Shown piece by piece: positions 1 through 11,964 of a stretch of DNA of 64,000 bases (positions within the stretch are counted from its first letter, which is position 1; each line of letters opens with the position of its first letter). Position numbers and translations under genes: made by a program. The stretch comes from Providencia alcalifaciens DSM 30120. Its GTDB lineage: Bacteria > Pseudomonadota > Gammaproteobacteria > Enterobacterales > Enterobacteriaceae. Where the stretch lies: positions 21,288-85,287 of the forward strand of contig NZ_ABXW01000060.1 of NCBI RefSeq assembly GCF_000173415.1, given 5' to 3'. The notes under the pieces are model-generated. The model did no database searches. It saw only the letters and a list, made by a program, of their open reading frames with translations, and was not told the origin of the DNA.

Positions 1-2
1 GT

Positions 3-818
3 GACCAGCGAGTCACATTCTTGGGTGCGGGTTCTGCGGGCTGTGGTATCGCAGAACAAATTATTGCTCAGATGAAATCAGAAGGTTTGAGCGATGAAGA
101 AGCGCGTGCACGCATCTACATGGTTGACCGCTTCGGATTACTGACAGACAAACTGCCAAACTTACTGGATTTTCAAAGCAAATTGACGCAAAACAGCGCT
201 AATTTGCAAGATTGGGATGTCAACAGTGACTCTATTTCACTGCTAGATGTTGTACGCAACGCGAAGCCAACAGTACTCATTGGTGTTTCTGGTCAAGCAG
301 GCCTCTTCACCGAAGAGATCATCAAAGAGATGCACAAACACTGCCCTCGCCCAATCGTGATGCCATTATCTAACCCAACATCTCGTGTTGAAGCGCGCCC
401 AGAAGATATTATCAACTGGACTGAAGGACAGGCGCTAGTGGCAACGGGTAGCCCGTTCCCGCCAGTATCTTATAAAGAACAAATTTTCCCTATTGCTCAG
501 TGCAACAACTCCTACATCTTCCCTGGTATTGGTTTAGGTGTAATTGCATCCGGAGCAAAACGTGTAACCGATGGCATGTTGATGGTCGCAAGCCGCGCAT
601 TGGCCAGTTGCTCTCCACTGGCACAAAAGGGTGAAGGTCCGCTGCTGCCACTGTTATCTGAAATCCAAGATGTTTCTCGGGTGATTGCGAAGCAAGTGGC
701 GAAAGAAGCACAAGTTCAAGGTGTGGCAACCATGACATCAGATGAAGCTTTAAATGAAGCGATTGAGCACAATTTCTGGAAACCAGAATACCGGACTTAT
801 AAGCGCACTTCATTCTAA
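3..818 (+). CDS. maeA: NAD-dependent malic enzyme, C-terminal part (5' end outside window)
   Basis: The enzyme oxidatively decarboxylates malate to pyruvate using NAD in the cytoplasm. The reading frame is open from the window edge (Asp-Gln-Arg-Val-Thr-Phe then [13 protein letters not shown]), so about 271 C-terminal residues are present and the N-terminal half lies upstream. The [11 protein letters not shown] dinucleotide-binding motif, [30 protein letters not shown] and [13 protein letters not shown] all match the SfcA/MaeA type of the malic enzyme family rather than the larger MaeB type. The protein ends in KRTSF, close to the E. coli end. A strong terminator follows directly, so this is the last gene of its transcript. 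Assignment is firm; only the start is unseen. Confidence 0.93.
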   Translation, partial: DQRVTFLGAGSAGCGIAEQIIAQMKSEGLSDEEARARIYMVDRFGLLTDKLPNLLDFQSKLTQNSANLQDWDVNSDSISLLDVVRNAKPTVLIGVSGQAGLFTEEIIKEMHKHCPRPIVMPLSNPTSRVEARPEDIINWTEGQALVATGSPFPPVSYKEQIFPIAQCNNSYIFPGIGLGVIASGAKRVTDGMLMVASRALASCSPLAQKGEGPLLPLLSEIQDVSRVIAKQVAKEAQVQGVATMTSDEALNEAIEHNFWKPEYRTYKRTSF

Positions 819-837
819 TTACCTGTTTTTACTTCAT

Positions 838-866
838 AAAAGAGCACTTTGGTGCTCTTTTTTATT
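838..866 (+). terminator. Rho-independent terminator after maeA
   Basis: A perfect 10-bp stem (AAAAGAGCAC paired with GTGCTCTTTT) closes a TTTG loop and runs into a T-rich tract, 20 bases after the malic enzyme stop codon. Confidence 0.9.
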
Positions 867-987
867 TTCTCTTATTTTCTTTATTTCAACATTGTCTGAA
901 ATGTGTCGAGTTTCTATAACTTGCGATTGAGATAGCCATCAGAGTTATTTAAGATAAAACCATATCTTATTTGCATAGGACTTGCTC

Positions 988-3030
988 ATGTCAGAGCCAA
1001 CTCATCCAGTCTCCACGGAATCATCACCAATAACACCCGAATCCGAGCCCCCACCGCCTAAGTTTTCCCTTTGGGCAATTGCACTCACGCTGTTTATTGC
1101 ACTCCTCAATATTGGAGTCTATTTTTACCAACTTAATTTTGCCGCGCCTCTTGAATCACAGGAATATAATTTGCTGCTTTTCGGGGCAAACGTTTATCAG
1201 CTATCCCTTACTGGAGACTGGTGGCGTTACCCTATCAGCATGGTGCTACATTCTGGCTGGCTCCACCTCGGGCTAAATACCCTTGCGTTGCTCGTTATTG
1301 GTATTGAGTGTGAACGCGCTTTTGGTAAATTACGTTACCTTGCTATCTATCTGTTTGCTGGGATTGTCGGTGCGTTTGTGAGTGCAGCTTGGCAATATCA
1401 AGAAGCTTTAAACAGCGCAATGCGCCGCTTTGATATGATGTCATGGAGCAGCCTGCTACAGAATGATAATACCGTCTATATTACTGTCAGTTTGGGCGCT
1501 TCTGGGGCAATCATGGGACTCGCCGCCGCCTCGGTGATTGCACTTTTGAAACAGCTCAATAACCCTGATCTGACTAAAAATGCTCGCGATACCCTCAAAC
1601 GCCCGCTTTATAATATTATCGCCATGATCGCATTAACCTTAATTAACGGGATTCAATCTGGCGTCGACAATGCAGCACATATTGGTGGGGCGGTTACGGG
1701 TGCAATCATTGGTTTTACTTTTGTCTTAATTCCTAAGAAAAAACGCCTATTAGATTTATTCGTCGTATTAATCATGGGTGGCATTTTAGCGCTCATCATC
1801 CATCAATACTCTTTTTCAACCGATGAAGATCTGTTGGCTGAACGAGTGTTTATCTACCAAGAATTAGATAAAGAGATAAACTCAGCCAAAGTAGCTCACG
1901 CAAAAATTGAGATAGAAAAAGCGGCGGAACAAGAGTTAAGCACCCTTCCAACGCCATTATCAGAAAATCAAATCACAGGTCTCATGGTTCAAGCTCCAGA
2001 CTTAATTGAGCCCAGTTTTATTCTCAGTGACGATGCCCACCAGCGAATCTATATCACTGATGAGGAAGCCAACCTAGTTAGTGCTTACTCTACTGCAAAC
2101 GACGATTGGGAGTTGCTGTTTACTCTCAAGCTTCCTCTCCCACAAAATGATACTGGGTGCAGCTCCAATCGCTGTCGTGGTATGGGCGCTTACGGCGCAG
2201 CACTGAGTGCCGACGGGAAAAAACTGTATGTTGCCTCGCTGCAACCAAACAGCGTGAGTGTTATTGATATCGCTACGCAAAAAGTAGAAGCCAATATCGA
2301 AACCAATTTCTTTCCACGCCAAATTTATGTGATGAAAAACAGCCCTAGAGCCTTTGTAACCAGCGGCGTAGAAAACAGTATCGCAGTGCTTAACCTTTCG
2401 AATAATACCGTTGAGAAAAAATTATCGTTTCCTGATAGCCAAGAATATCAAGGTGCGTTTGGTGTCCAAATGCCAGCAGCACTTTCACCCGATGAAAAAC
2501 ATTTAGCGTTATATGATAATGTGACTCAAGCCGCTTATCTCTTAAACACACAAACGCTCACCTTTAGTGAAAAACCTTGGTTTACGGTCGAAAACTATAA
2601 CGATGCCGTCAGAAGTTTCTATTTTACCCCTGATAGCCAATTCGTTTGGATGGTCATGGATAATCGCTTTGTTTTCGCTAATATTAATACACCAACGTCG
2701 GCTATCACAGAATATCATTGGTGTGGGAATAATAACGATATTCAGTATGGTCAATATGGTATCAATACGGCATTAACCCAAGCTTATTACTTGCCACAAT
2801 ATCCGAGTAAAGCTCAAGTTCCGTTAGTCACTACGAGTTTAAAAACGTTAAATATCCAAAATGTGCTACCGATTCCAACAAAAGGTGAATATATTCAGGG
2901 GATAGCGGAAACCAAAAATGTGTGGGTGGTTACCTATCCAAAATCATTTTACGTGATTAATAAGCAACAATCCGTCGATAGGAACATCATCAGCCCATTG
3001 TTATGCTTTGGAGCCATACCCAACGAATAA
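988..3030 (+). CDS. Rhomboid-family serine protease with C-terminal beta-propeller-like domain
   Basis: This 680-residue membrane protein starts at ATG 988, 7 bases after AGGA; an in-frame TTG 6 bases earlier is less likely. Residues ~1-30 are proline-rich and cytoplasmic. Residues ~30-240 form a rhomboid domain: HSGWLHLGLN, the catalytic GASG with Ser172, and the catalytic His231 in AAHIGG. A further membrane segment lies near residues 255-275. A charged linker follows, and then ~350 residues with repeated blades such as SADGKKLYVASLQPNSVSVID, which resemble YVTN/lactonase-type beta-propellers. With six rhomboid helices plus one more, the propeller should face the periplasm (inference). It is much longer than GlpG or the ~280-residue AarA. 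It stands alone between maeA and sanA. The protease call is strong; the substrate and the propeller ligand are unknown. Confidence 0.85.
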   Translation: MSEPTHPVSTESSPITPESEPPPPKFSLWAIALTLFIALLNIGVYFYQLNFAAPLESQEYNLLLFGANVYQLSLTGDWWRYPISMVLHSGWLHLGLNTLALLVIGIECERAFGKLRYLAIYLFAGIVGAFVSAAWQYQEALNSAMRRFDMMSWSSLLQNDNTVYITVSLGASGAIMGLAAASVIALLKQLNNPDLTKNARDTLKRPLYNIIAMIALTLINGIQSGVDNAAHIGGAVTGAIIGFTFVLIPKKKRLLDLFVVLIMGGILALIIHQYSFSTDEDLLAERVFIYQELDKEINSAKVAHAKIEIEKAAEQELSTLPTPLSENQITGLMVQAPDLIEPSFILSDDAHQRIYITDEEANLVSAYSTANDDWELLFTLKLPLPQNDTGCSSNRCRGMGAYGAALSADGKKLYVASLQPNSVSVIDIATQKVEANIETNFFPRQIYVMKNSPRAFVTSGVENSIAVLNLSNNTVEKKLSFPDSQEYQGAFGVQMPAALSPDEKHLALYDNVTQAAYLLNTQTLTFSEKPWFTVENYNDAVRSFYFTPDSQFVWMVMDNRFVFANINTPTSAITEYHWCGNNNDIQYGQYGINTALTQAYYLPQYPSKAQVPLVTTSLKTLNIQNVLPIPTKGEYIQGIAETKNVWVVTYPKSFYVINKQQSVDRNIISPLLCFGAIPNE

Positions 3031-3038
3031 ATGAACCC

Positions 3039-3072
3039 GCGGTATCTGATTGTTTTTCCAATCTAATACCGC
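3039..3072. terminator. Hairpin after the rhomboid gene, possible weak terminator
   Basis: GCGGTAT and ATACCGC pair around an inner ATTG/CAAT stem, 8 bases after the stop codon. No T-run follows, so termination is uncertain. Confidence 0.35.
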
Positions 3073-3193
3073 CAATCTAATCTGTGGTATCAACGGAAAT
3101 ATTACGGTCATATTGACATGATTTTACGTTACGCGACTTGCGTCACGAAATTAAGTCAAGTAGCCTATTAATTGATACTACTAATTATTATAG

Positions 3194-5093
<1,900 letters not shown>

Positions 5094-5096
5094 AAA

Positions 5097-5756
5097 TTAG
5101 AGATGGCGAACCGCGCGTAGAAATTCTTGGCGTGTATTTTGGCTTGATTTAAACAATCCACCTAACGATGTGGTCGTTGTTGCGCTCGTGGCATCACGAA
5201 TACCGCGGGCTTTCACACAGTAATGAACCGCATCAATAGAAACCGCAACGTTCATCGTGCCCAGCAGAGTTTGTAGTGCGACTAAAATTTGTTGGGTTAA
5301 ACGTTCTTGGACTTGTGGGCGTTGTGAAAAAAACTGCACAATACGGTTAATCTTTGATAAGCCAATCACTTTATCTTTTGGAATGTAAGCCACAATGGCC
5401 TTACCATCAATAGTGACAAAATGGTGTTCACACGTGCTAGTCAGTGTAATATCACGCACTGTCACCATTTCATCCACACTCATTTTATTTTCAATTAATG
5501 TGATTTTAGGGAAATTGGCGTAATCAAGCCCCGAAAAAATTTCATCCACATACATTTTCGCGATACGGCGCGGAGTATCCGCTAAGCTATCGTCAGTTAA
5601 ATCTAAGTTCAGTAACTTCATGACTTCGGTCATATGCCCTTCAATCAGTTGCTTACGCTCTTCACCTGATTTTGGCTGGATGCGCAGCGGGGTTTCAAGC
5701 CCTCTTGCTTCCAAAGCAGCATGAACTAATTCGGCCTCTTTACTCAGAGATGACAT
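5097..5756 (-). CDS. folE: GTP cyclohydrolase I
   Basis: Converts GTP to 7,8-dihydroneopterin triphosphate, the first step of folate (and queuosine) precursor synthesis, in the cytoplasm. The 219-residue protein carries the zinc ligands in [14 protein letters not shown] and [20 protein letters not shown], and ends in FLRAVRHL as in E. coli. The start was set at ATG 5756 because GGAGGA lies 5 bases upstream and [12 protein letters not shown] aligns with the E. coli N-terminus; a GTG 12 bases further out falls within the ribosome binding site itself. yeiB follows after 3 bases. Confidence 0.96.
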   Translation of the reverse strand: MSSLSKEAELVHAALEARGLETPLRIQPKSGEERKQLIEGHMTEVMKLLNLDLTDDSLADTPRRIAKMYVDEIFSGLDYANFPKITLIENKMSVDEMVTVRDITLTSTCEHHFVTIDGKAIVAYIPKDKVIGLSKINRIVQFFSQRPQVQERLTQQILVALQTLLGTMNVAVSIDAVHYCVKARGIRDATSATTTTSLGGLFKSSQNTRQEFLRAVRHL

Positions 5757-6182
5757 GGGATCCTCCACAGATGGTATAACGCTATTTTTATAAAAATGCA
5801 GGTGTGCGCGGTACTCTAAAACAGCAAGTGCAGATAATCCAGCATTACATCCACCAATAGCATGAAATATTTGCAGGAAACCGCACGAATAGATCCAGAA
5901 TACTCCTTACAATTTAAATAACTATTTCATTATTTAAATCCACTTAATAACATTATTTATTATAGTATTTTTGATTGCGATATTTTGGCAAAAACCGCGT
6001 TGTAATATAGCCATTGATTAGCATGACTCAATCAACTCCCCCAAATAGGCTAAACTATCCACCTAAAAGCTATCAGCAATCAATTTCTATTCATTCACCC
6101 AATGCGCTATATCTGCCATAATACCGCTAGCAAATTTATTTGAGCGTTCTAAGCCAATAACAAGATTAAGAGGTAACAATTT
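5757..6182. other. folE-moeA divergent intergenic region
   Basis: 426 bases without a gene, serving as the control region for two divergent genes. It is strongly AT-rich in its middle (5900-5970) and contains a perfect 10-bp inverted repeat, ATTTAAATAA and TTATTTAAAT, at 5912-5921 and 5930-5939 with an 8-base spacer. AAGAGGT at 6168-6174 is the moeA ribosome binding site. I found no convincing known operator. Confidence 0.6.
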
Positions 6183-7424
6183 ATGGATCAGTGTCATACT
6201 AATGGTTTGATTTCTCTAGAACTTGCATTAGAAAAATTACTGTCTAACACCCCAACCGTGACTAGTACAGAAATCATTCCACTCACTGAGTCTGCTCAAC
6301 GTATTATTGCCGAAGATCTCATTTCACCGATCAACGTTCCACCTTTTGATAATTCAGCGATGGATGGTTATGGTTTCCGCTTCGCAGATTGGGATGGAAA
6401 AACCCCCATGCCTGTCGCCGGCAAATCATTTGCAGGCAATCCAATGGAAGGCAAACTTCCGGCGGGTAGCTGTGTACGTATTATGACCGGTGCACCAATC
6501 CCTAATGGTGTTGATACCGTTGTCATGCAAGAAGCGACCGAACAAACTGACCAAGGCATTGTTTTTACAGAAGCCTTTAAACTCGGTAACAATATCCGCA
6601 AAGCGGGTGAAGACATTGAACAGGGTCAAGCCGTATTTCCAGCGGGAACGTTACTGTCCACAGCACAGTTACCCTTGATTGCTTCACTGGGTATTGCCGA
6701 CGTGACCGTTTATCGCCGCTTAAAAGTCGCTGTATTCTCAACGGGTGATGAACTTCAAGCAGTAGGCAACCCACTGGCGGACGGTCAAATTTATGATACC
6801 AACCGTTTTGCTGTGCGCTTGATGTTAGAAAAGCTCAATTGTGAAGTATTAGACCTCGGCGTCATTCCCGATTCGCCAGAAAAATTAAAACAGACATTTA
6901 TTGAAGCGAACCAGAAAGCCGATTTAGTCATCAGCAGCGGCGGTGTCTCAGTTGGCGAAGCTGACTACACCAAACAAATTCTTGATGAACTGGGCGAAAT
7001 TGGCTTTTGGAAGTTAGCCATCAAGCCAGGTAAACCTTTTGCTTTTGGTAAACTCAGTTCAGCATGGTTCTGTGGCTTACCTGGAAATCCTGTCTCCGCC
7101 GCGCTCACTTTTTATCAACTCGTTCAGCCGCTCATTGCTCGCTTATCGGGTCACAGTCAATGGAAGGCGCCTGTACGTTTTAAAGTTCCTGTCACCACTC
7201 CATTGAAAAAATCACCTGGACGCCTTGATTTTCAACGTGGAATTTTAAGTGTTAATGAACAAGGTCAGCTGCAAGTTGCGACCACAGGGCACCAAGGCTC
7301 ACATATTTTCAGTTCCTTCAGCCAAGCAAACTGCTTTATCGTATTAGAACGTGAGCGAGGAAAAGTGGCTGTGGGTGAAACTGTTGATGTGGAAATGTTC
7401 AATTACTTATTAAAAAGTGAGTAA
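6183..7424 (+). CDS. moeA: Molybdopterin molybdenumtransferase MoeA
   Basis: Inserts molybdate into adenylated molybdopterin to give active molybdenum cofactor. 413 residues, matching the usual ~411. Visible motifs: [14 protein letters not shown] and the GTGAPIP-like [19 protein letters not shown] in the N-terminal part, AVFSTGDEL, the MPT-binding [14 protein letters not shown], and [11 protein letters not shown] followed by [18 protein letters not shown] precedes the ATG by 8 bases. moeB begins 5 bases after the stop, so the pair is an operon as in E. coli; the neighbouring folE differs from the E. coli neighbour. Confidence 0.96.
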   Translation: MDQCHTNGLISLELALEKLLSNTPTVTSTEIIPLTESAQRIIAEDLISPINVPPFDNSAMDGYGFRFADWDGKTPMPVAGKSFAGNPMEGKLPAGSCVRIMTGAPIPNGVDTVVMQEATEQTDQGIVFTEAFKLGNNIRKAGEDIEQGQAVFPAGTLLSTAQLPLIASLGIADVTVYRRLKVAVFSTGDELQAVGNPLADGQIYDTNRFAVRLMLEKLNCEVLDLGVIPDSPEKLKQTFIEANQKADLVISSGGVSVGEADYTKQILDELGEIGFWKLAIKPGKPFAFGKLSSAWFCGLPGNPVSAALTFYQLVQPLIARLSGHSQWKAPVRFKVPVTTPLKKSPGRLDFQRGILSVNEQGQLQVATTGHQGSHIFSSFSQANCFIVLERERGKVAVGETVDVEMFNYLLKSE

Positions 7425-7429
7425 CGACT

Positions 7430-8176
7430 GTGCAAGAACTGACTGACCAAGAAATGCTGCGTTATAACCGCCAAATTATCCTACGCGGTTTTGATTTTGA
7501 CGGGCAAGAAAAACTGAAAGCCAGTAACGTTTTGGTGATTGGACTCGGTGGTCTTGGCTGCGCCGCAACCCAATACCTTGCAGCCGCGGGTATTGGGCAC
7601 TTAACACTTGTGGATTTTGATACAGTTTCCCTGTCAAATTTACAACGGCAGACCCTACATCGTGATGCAACGATTGGTCAACCTAAAGTCGACTCTGCCA
7701 AAGCACAACTGGTGGCAATCAATCCTCACATACAAATTGATACCATTGATGCACAATTGGACGATCCTGAGTTAAATGAACTCGTACAGCGGCATGATGT
7801 GGTCTTGGACTGTACTGACAATGTCGCTATTCGCGAGCAACTTAACTGCATCTGCTTAAAGCATAAAACCCCTTTCGTTTCCGGCGCAGCAATCCGTATG
7901 GAAGGTCAGCTTTCTGTATTTACCTATGAAGATGGAATGCCTTGCTATCACTGCCTTAGCCGGTTATTCGGTGACAATAGCCTAACTTGTGTGGAAGCGG
8001 GAGTTATGGCGCCACTTGTTGGCACAATTGGTACATTAGAGGCAATGGAAACCATCAAATTGCTCACTCAATATGGCACCGTAACAACTGGAAAAGTGCT
8101 GCTATTTGATGCAATGACGCTCGATTTTCGCCAATTTAAATTGAATAAAGACCCGAACTGCGAGGTTTGTTCCTAA
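7430..8176 (+). CDS. moeB: Molybdopterin-synthase adenylyltransferase MoeB
   Basis: An E1-like enzyme that adenylates the C-terminal Gly-Gly of MoaD so that it can receive sulfur. The 248-residue protein has the nucleotide-binding VLVIGLGGLGCAATQYLAAAG, the DxxxLSNLQRQ stretch (DTVSLSNLQRQTLH), and the zinc-binding pairs CYHC and CEVC. Translation starts at GTG 7430 (VQELTDQEMLRYNRQI), in line with homologues. It follows moeA by 5 bases; its substrate MoaD is encoded at 27587-27832 of this window. Confidence 0.95.
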   Translation: MQELTDQEMLRYNRQIILRGFDFDGQEKLKASNVLVIGLGGLGCAATQYLAAAGIGHLTLVDFDTVSLSNLQRQTLHRDATIGQPKVDSAKAQLVAINPHIQIDTIDAQLDDPELNELVQRHDVVLDCTDNVAIREQLNCICLKHKTPFVSGAAIRMEGQLSVFTYEDGMPCYHCLSRLFGDNSLTCVEAGVMAPLVGTIGTLEAMETIKLLTQYGTVTTGKVLLFDAMTLDFRQFKLNKDPNCEVCS

Positions 8177-8346
8177 ACATAATCCATGGCGAGAACTCTC
8201 TCGCCATTACCCTCGGCTTAAAATTAGGAATATTCCTAAAAATAAGTTTATCTTGTCTTTGGTCTTATACTATCCCCCTTTCGGGGAACACGAGTATCCC
8301 ACTGGTTTGAACTATGACCGCATGAGTCATTACTGAGAATATAAAT

Positions 8347-8682
8347 ATGTCATTACCTCCTTGCCCAAAATGTCAGTCCGAATACACCTATACTGACAAC
8401 GATATGTACATCTGCCCTGAGTGTGCGCACGAATGGAACGATGCAGAGCCAGTTGCTGACATTGATGAACTCATCGTAAAAGATGCTAATGGTAACTTAT
8501 TAGCTGATGGCGATACTGTTACAGTGATTAAAGATCTCAAGGTGAAAGGAAGTTCTTCAATGCTGAAAATCGGTACCCGAGTGAAAGGGATCCGTTTAGT
8601 GGAAGGTGACCATAATATCGATTGTAAAATCGATGGTTTCGGTCAGATGAAACTGAAATCTGAGTTCGTGAAGAAAAACTAA
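8347..8682 (+). CDS. yjdM: YjdM (PhnA-type) zinc-ribbon protein
   Basis: A 111-residue protein with an N-terminal zinc ribbon ([21 protein letters not shown], cysteines at ~6, 9, 24, 27) and a C-terminal SH3-like domain ([25 protein letters not shown]). This is the alkylphosphonate utilisation operon protein PhnA family, now YjdM in E. coli, which is not required for phosphonate breakdown and whose role is not settled. It is monocistronic; a short hairpin (GGCGAGA/TCTCGCC, 8188-8205) separates it from moeB, and a strong bidirectional terminator follows. Confidence 0.9.
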   Translation: MSLPPCPKCQSEYTYTDNDMYICPECAHEWNDAEPVADIDELIVKDANGNLLADGDTVTVIKDLKVKGSSSMLKIGTRVKGIRLVEGDHNIDCKIDGFGQMKLKSEFVKKN

Positions 8683-8710
8683 TTTCTCAGCAGCATCTCA
8701 CTGCCAAAAT

Positions 8711-8753
8711 AAAAATAGCCCCGCTGAACGCAACTTCGCGGGGCTATTTTTTT
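8711..8753. terminator. Bidirectional terminator between yjdM and ybiT
   Basis: A perfect 14-bp stem (AAAAATAGCCCCGC with GCGGGGCTATTTTT) around a 13-base loop, with T-runs on both strands, between two convergent genes. Confidence 0.92.
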
Positions 8754-8766
8754 GCCTAAAACGTCA

Positions 8767-10365
8767 TTAGATTACAACGCCTTGGCTCTTCAGGTATTCG
8801 TCATACGTTCCTTTAAAATCAACCACTTTATCTTCTTTAATTTCTAAGATTCTGGTCGCTAATGAACTGACAAATTCACGGTCATGGGAAACAAAGATCA
8901 GTGTGCCTTGATACATTTCTAACGCTAAGTTCAGCGATTCAATGGATTCCATATCTAAGTGGTTAGTTGGCTCATCCATAACCAAAATATTTGGCTGTTG
9001 CATCATCAGCTTACCAAATAACATACGTCCTTGTTCACCACCGGATAATACAGATACTTTTTTCTTAATGTCATCTTGAGAGAACAACAAACGACCTAAA
9101 ATACTGCGGACAGCTTGCTCATCATCCCCTTCATTTTTCCACTGACTCATCCAGTCAAAAACATTCAGGTCAGTATCGAAATCTTCAGCATGGTCCTGCG
9201 CATAGTAACCAATATTGTGGTTTTCAGACCATTTTACCGTTCCGCTTGTCGCCGGTTGTTCACCTACCAGCGTTTTTAAGAATGTTGTTTTACCGATACC
9301 GTTAGCACCGATAACCGCCATCTTTTCACCCACTTCCAATAACAAGTTCACATTTTTAAATAATGGACCTTGGTCATAACCATTGGTTACCGCTTCTAAT
9401 TCCAACGCGTTACGGAACAGCTTTTTCTCTTGCTCAAAGCGAATGAATGGGTTTTGGCGGCTAGAAGCTTTAACTTCATCTAATTGAATTTTATCAATTT
9501 GACGAGCGCGAGAAGTCGCTTGTTTGGATTTTGATGCGTTAGCACTGAAGCGGCTAACGAAAGATTGTAACTCCGCAATTTGCGCTTTTTTCTTCGCATT
9601 ATCGGATAAAAGGCGCTCTCTCGCTTGAGTTGCCGCAATCATATACTCATCATAGTTACCCGGGAATAAACGCAGCTCACCGTAATCTAAGTCCGCCATA
9701 TGCGTACAAACGGTGTTTAAAAAGTGTCTATCATGGGAAATGATGACCATGGTGCAGTTACGATCATTCAAGACTTGTTCTAACCAACGGATTGTGTCGA
9801 TATCCAAGTTGTTGGTTGGTTCATCGAGTAACAAAATATCAGGATCCGCAAACAGCGCCTGAGCCAGCAGCACACGTAACTTCCAACCCGGAGCAACTTC
9901 GCTCATCGGACCATAATGTTGCTCAACCGGAATACCAACACCTAGTAACAGCTCACCAGCACGGGCTTCCGCGCTATAGCCATCCATTTCACCATAAGCC
10001 ACTTCCAGATCAGCAACGCGATAGCCATCTTCTTCGCTCATTTCTGGCATTGCATAAATTCTGTCGCGCTCTTGTTTGACATCCCAAAGCTCAGCATGTC
10101 CCATGATAACGGTGTCTAGCACAGTAAATTCTTCAAACGCAAACTGATCTTGGCGTAATTTACCCAGACGTTCGTTTGGATCTGTTGTACTGACATTCCC
10201 TGCGGTTGGTGTTAAGTCACCGCCGAGGATCTTCATAAATGTAGATTTGCCCGCGCCATTTGCGCCGATCAGACCGTAACGATTGCCTGTACCGAATTTT
10301 ACTGAAATGTTTTCAAACAGCGGCTTACTGCCAAACTGCATAGTGATATTATTGGTTGTTAACAC
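8767..10365 (-). CDS. ybiT: ABC-F family ATPase YbiT
   Basis: A soluble 532-residue protein with two ATP-binding domains and no membrane domain, the ABC-F architecture associated with ribosome-bound translation factors. Domain 1 has GANGAGKST and [16 protein letters not shown]; domain 2 has [20 protein letters not shown] and [16 protein letters not shown]; between them is the charged linker with [20 protein letters not shown]. The E. coli homologue is 530 residues and nearly identical along its length. It is monocistronic. Confidence 0.95.
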   Translation of the reverse strand: MLTTNNITMQFGSKPLFENISVKFGTGNRYGLIGANGAGKSTFMKILGGDLTPTAGNVSTTDPNERLGKLRQDQFAFEEFTVLDTVIMGHAELWDVKQERDRIYAMPEMSEEDGYRVADLEVAYGEMDGYSAEARAGELLLGVGIPVEQHYGPMSEVAPGWKLRVLLAQALFADPDILLLDEPTNNLDIDTIRWLEQVLNDRNCTMVIISHDRHFLNTVCTHMADLDYGELRLFPGNYDEYMIAATQARERLLSDNAKKKAQIAELQSFVSRFSANASKSKQATSRARQIDKIQLDEVKASSRQNPFIRFEQEKKLFRNALELEAVTNGYDQGPLFKNVNLLLEVGEKMAVIGANGIGKTTFLKTLVGEQPATSGTVKWSENHNIGYYAQDHAEDFDTDLNVFDWMSQWKNEGDDEQAVRSILGRLLFSQDDIKKKVSVLSGGEQGRMLFGKLMMQQPNILVMDEPTNHLDMESIESLNLALEMYQGTLIFVSHDREFVSSLATRILEIKEDKVVDFKGTYDEYLKSQGVVI

Positions 10366-10627
10366 TGCGATGCCTTAAATTGATCTTTGTAGAGTCGTCC
10401 CCGAGACTGGCTTATTTGCCCTGTTCCCGCCGACTTGAAGTCTGATTAGAATAAATAGCCGCGCATTATGCCATAATCCAGCGTTTAGATCTTGTGCTGA
10501 TTTTCGCGCTACGTTTTCTGACATGAATAAGGTCAACCACGATACCGATTTAGATATCGTATCCGTTAATCACAATCTAAAAATGAAAATAGCGAAAAAG
10601 CTCCCCATAAAAGCAGAGCCTAAAAAA

Positions 10628-11086
10628 TTACAACGAGATCCCCATTGTGCGAGATACCTCAGTTAATCCTTCACGTTCATAAAACTTAATAGCTTGATGG
10701 TTGTGCGCTAATACAGAAAGCTCTAAATGACTAAATTTTTGCTTTTTTGCCCACTCTTTCATTCCATCCAAGAGCTGTTTCCCTGCCCTTTCGCCACGAA
10801 AATCTGGGGAGACAATTAAATCAAAAATATAGCCAAAATCCCTCGGTACAATACAGCTATAAGGATCTGAGGTCTGTTTTTGAGCAATACAAAAGCCTTT
10901 AATTTCACCTTCATGATCAACCACTAAAAGATGAAACTTAGTGTCATTAATTGCATTCTCAACAAACTCGTTCGATTGTTCCGAGTCTTGTAAGCGCTCA
11001 CTATCAAGCTTAGCCATCTCCGCAAATAAAATTTGATAGAGAGAAAGAATGGCTGATAAATCCTCTTTTTTTGCGGTTCTGATCAT
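10628..11086 (-). CDS. GNAT-family N-acetyltransferase
   Basis: A 152-residue single-domain GNAT protein. The acetyl-CoA-binding motif A is DLIVSPDFRGERAGKQLLDGM (the R-G-x-G-x-A/G loop near residue 100) and motif B is NHQAIKFYEREGLTEVSRTMG. The acceptor substrate cannot be read from sequence. It lies 13 bases downstream of the LOG-family gene on the same strand, so the two are probably co-transcribed. Confidence 0.85.
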   Translation of the reverse strand: MIRTAKKEDLSAILSLYQILFAEMAKLDSERLQDSEQSNEFVENAINDTKFHLLVVDHEGEIKGFCIAQKQTSDPYSCIVPRDFGYIFDLIVSPDFRGERAGKQLLDGMKEWAKKQKFSHLELSVLAHNHQAIKFYEREGLTEVSRTMGISL

Positions 11087-11099
11087 TGCATCACCCTTT

Positions 11100-11675
11100 T
11101 CAATCGTAGGTTTTTACTGGCGGTGCAATGTATGTCTCAAATTGATCTAATAAATCTGCTGGGGAAGATTCCACAATCGCCATATGACGATATTTCTCAT
11201 GCAGAAAACCTTCATCCGCCATTTTGTTGGTCATATCAATCAATGGCTGCCAGTAATGATTAATATTGAACAATCCACAAGGCTTAGTGTGTAAACCAAT
11301 TTGGCTCCATGTGAATACTTCACTGTATTCTTCTAATGTACCGTATCCACCAGGCATGGCGACAAATCCATCCGCAAGCTCAATCATTTTACTTTTACGT
11401 TGATGCATAGTGTCTACTTTGTACAATTCAGTCAGATTTTTATGGGATATTTCACGTTCTTCAAGGAGAGATGGAATTACACCTATCGCTTTCCCACCTA
11501 AAGATAATACTGTATCTGCAATGGTACCCATCAGCCCAACACTCGCCCCGCCATAAACTAAAGCGATATCACGTTTAACCAGCTCTTTGGCAAATTCAAT
11601 GGCCTGTTTTTGATAAATGTCGTTATTGCCCATGCTAGAGCCACAATAAACCGCCACACTTTTAATTTTTTTCAT
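11100..11675 (-). CDS. LOG-family Rossmann-fold protein (nucleoside 5'-monophosphate phosphoribohydrolase-like)
   Basis: A 191-residue TIGR00730/LOG protein, often mislabelled as lysine decarboxylase. The family hallmark PGGYGTLEE (near residue 108) is present, with VAVYCGSSMGNN and LVYGGASVGLMG of the nucleotide-binding fold. Characterised relatives cleave cytokinin or purine ribotides to a free base and ribose 5-phosphate; activity here is inferred. The GNAT gene follows 13 bases later. Confidence 0.88.
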   Translation of the reverse strand: MKKIKSVAVYCGSSMGNNDIYQKQAIEFAKELVKRDIALVYGGASVGLMGTIADTVLSLGGKAIGVIPSLLEEREISHKNLTELYKVDTMHQRKSKMIELADGFVAMPGGYGTLEEYSEVFTWSQIGLHTKPCGLFNINHYWQPLIDMTNKMADEGFLHEKYRHMAIVESSPADLLDQFETYIAPPVKTYD

Positions 11676-11964
11676 GTTCTACCTTTCATACCTATTATCA
11701 TTCTTGTCAGCGCGAAATTATACGGCACCCACAACGAAGCTCAACTCACAATATTTGATTATTTATAACTTAGTGACTCTCTAATATTAAATAATATGGT
11801 CAATACTCCATATTTAACAAAGCAATATAATCTGCATGAATTCTGTGAGATAATTCACGTCAATTTGCTGGCTAAGTGTAAATATCCTAACAGGCCACCA
11901 TTATTATTTAGATTTACCCATTTTACCTGTCACGTTGCTATCGTTTTTTTGAGGTTTTTTATTC

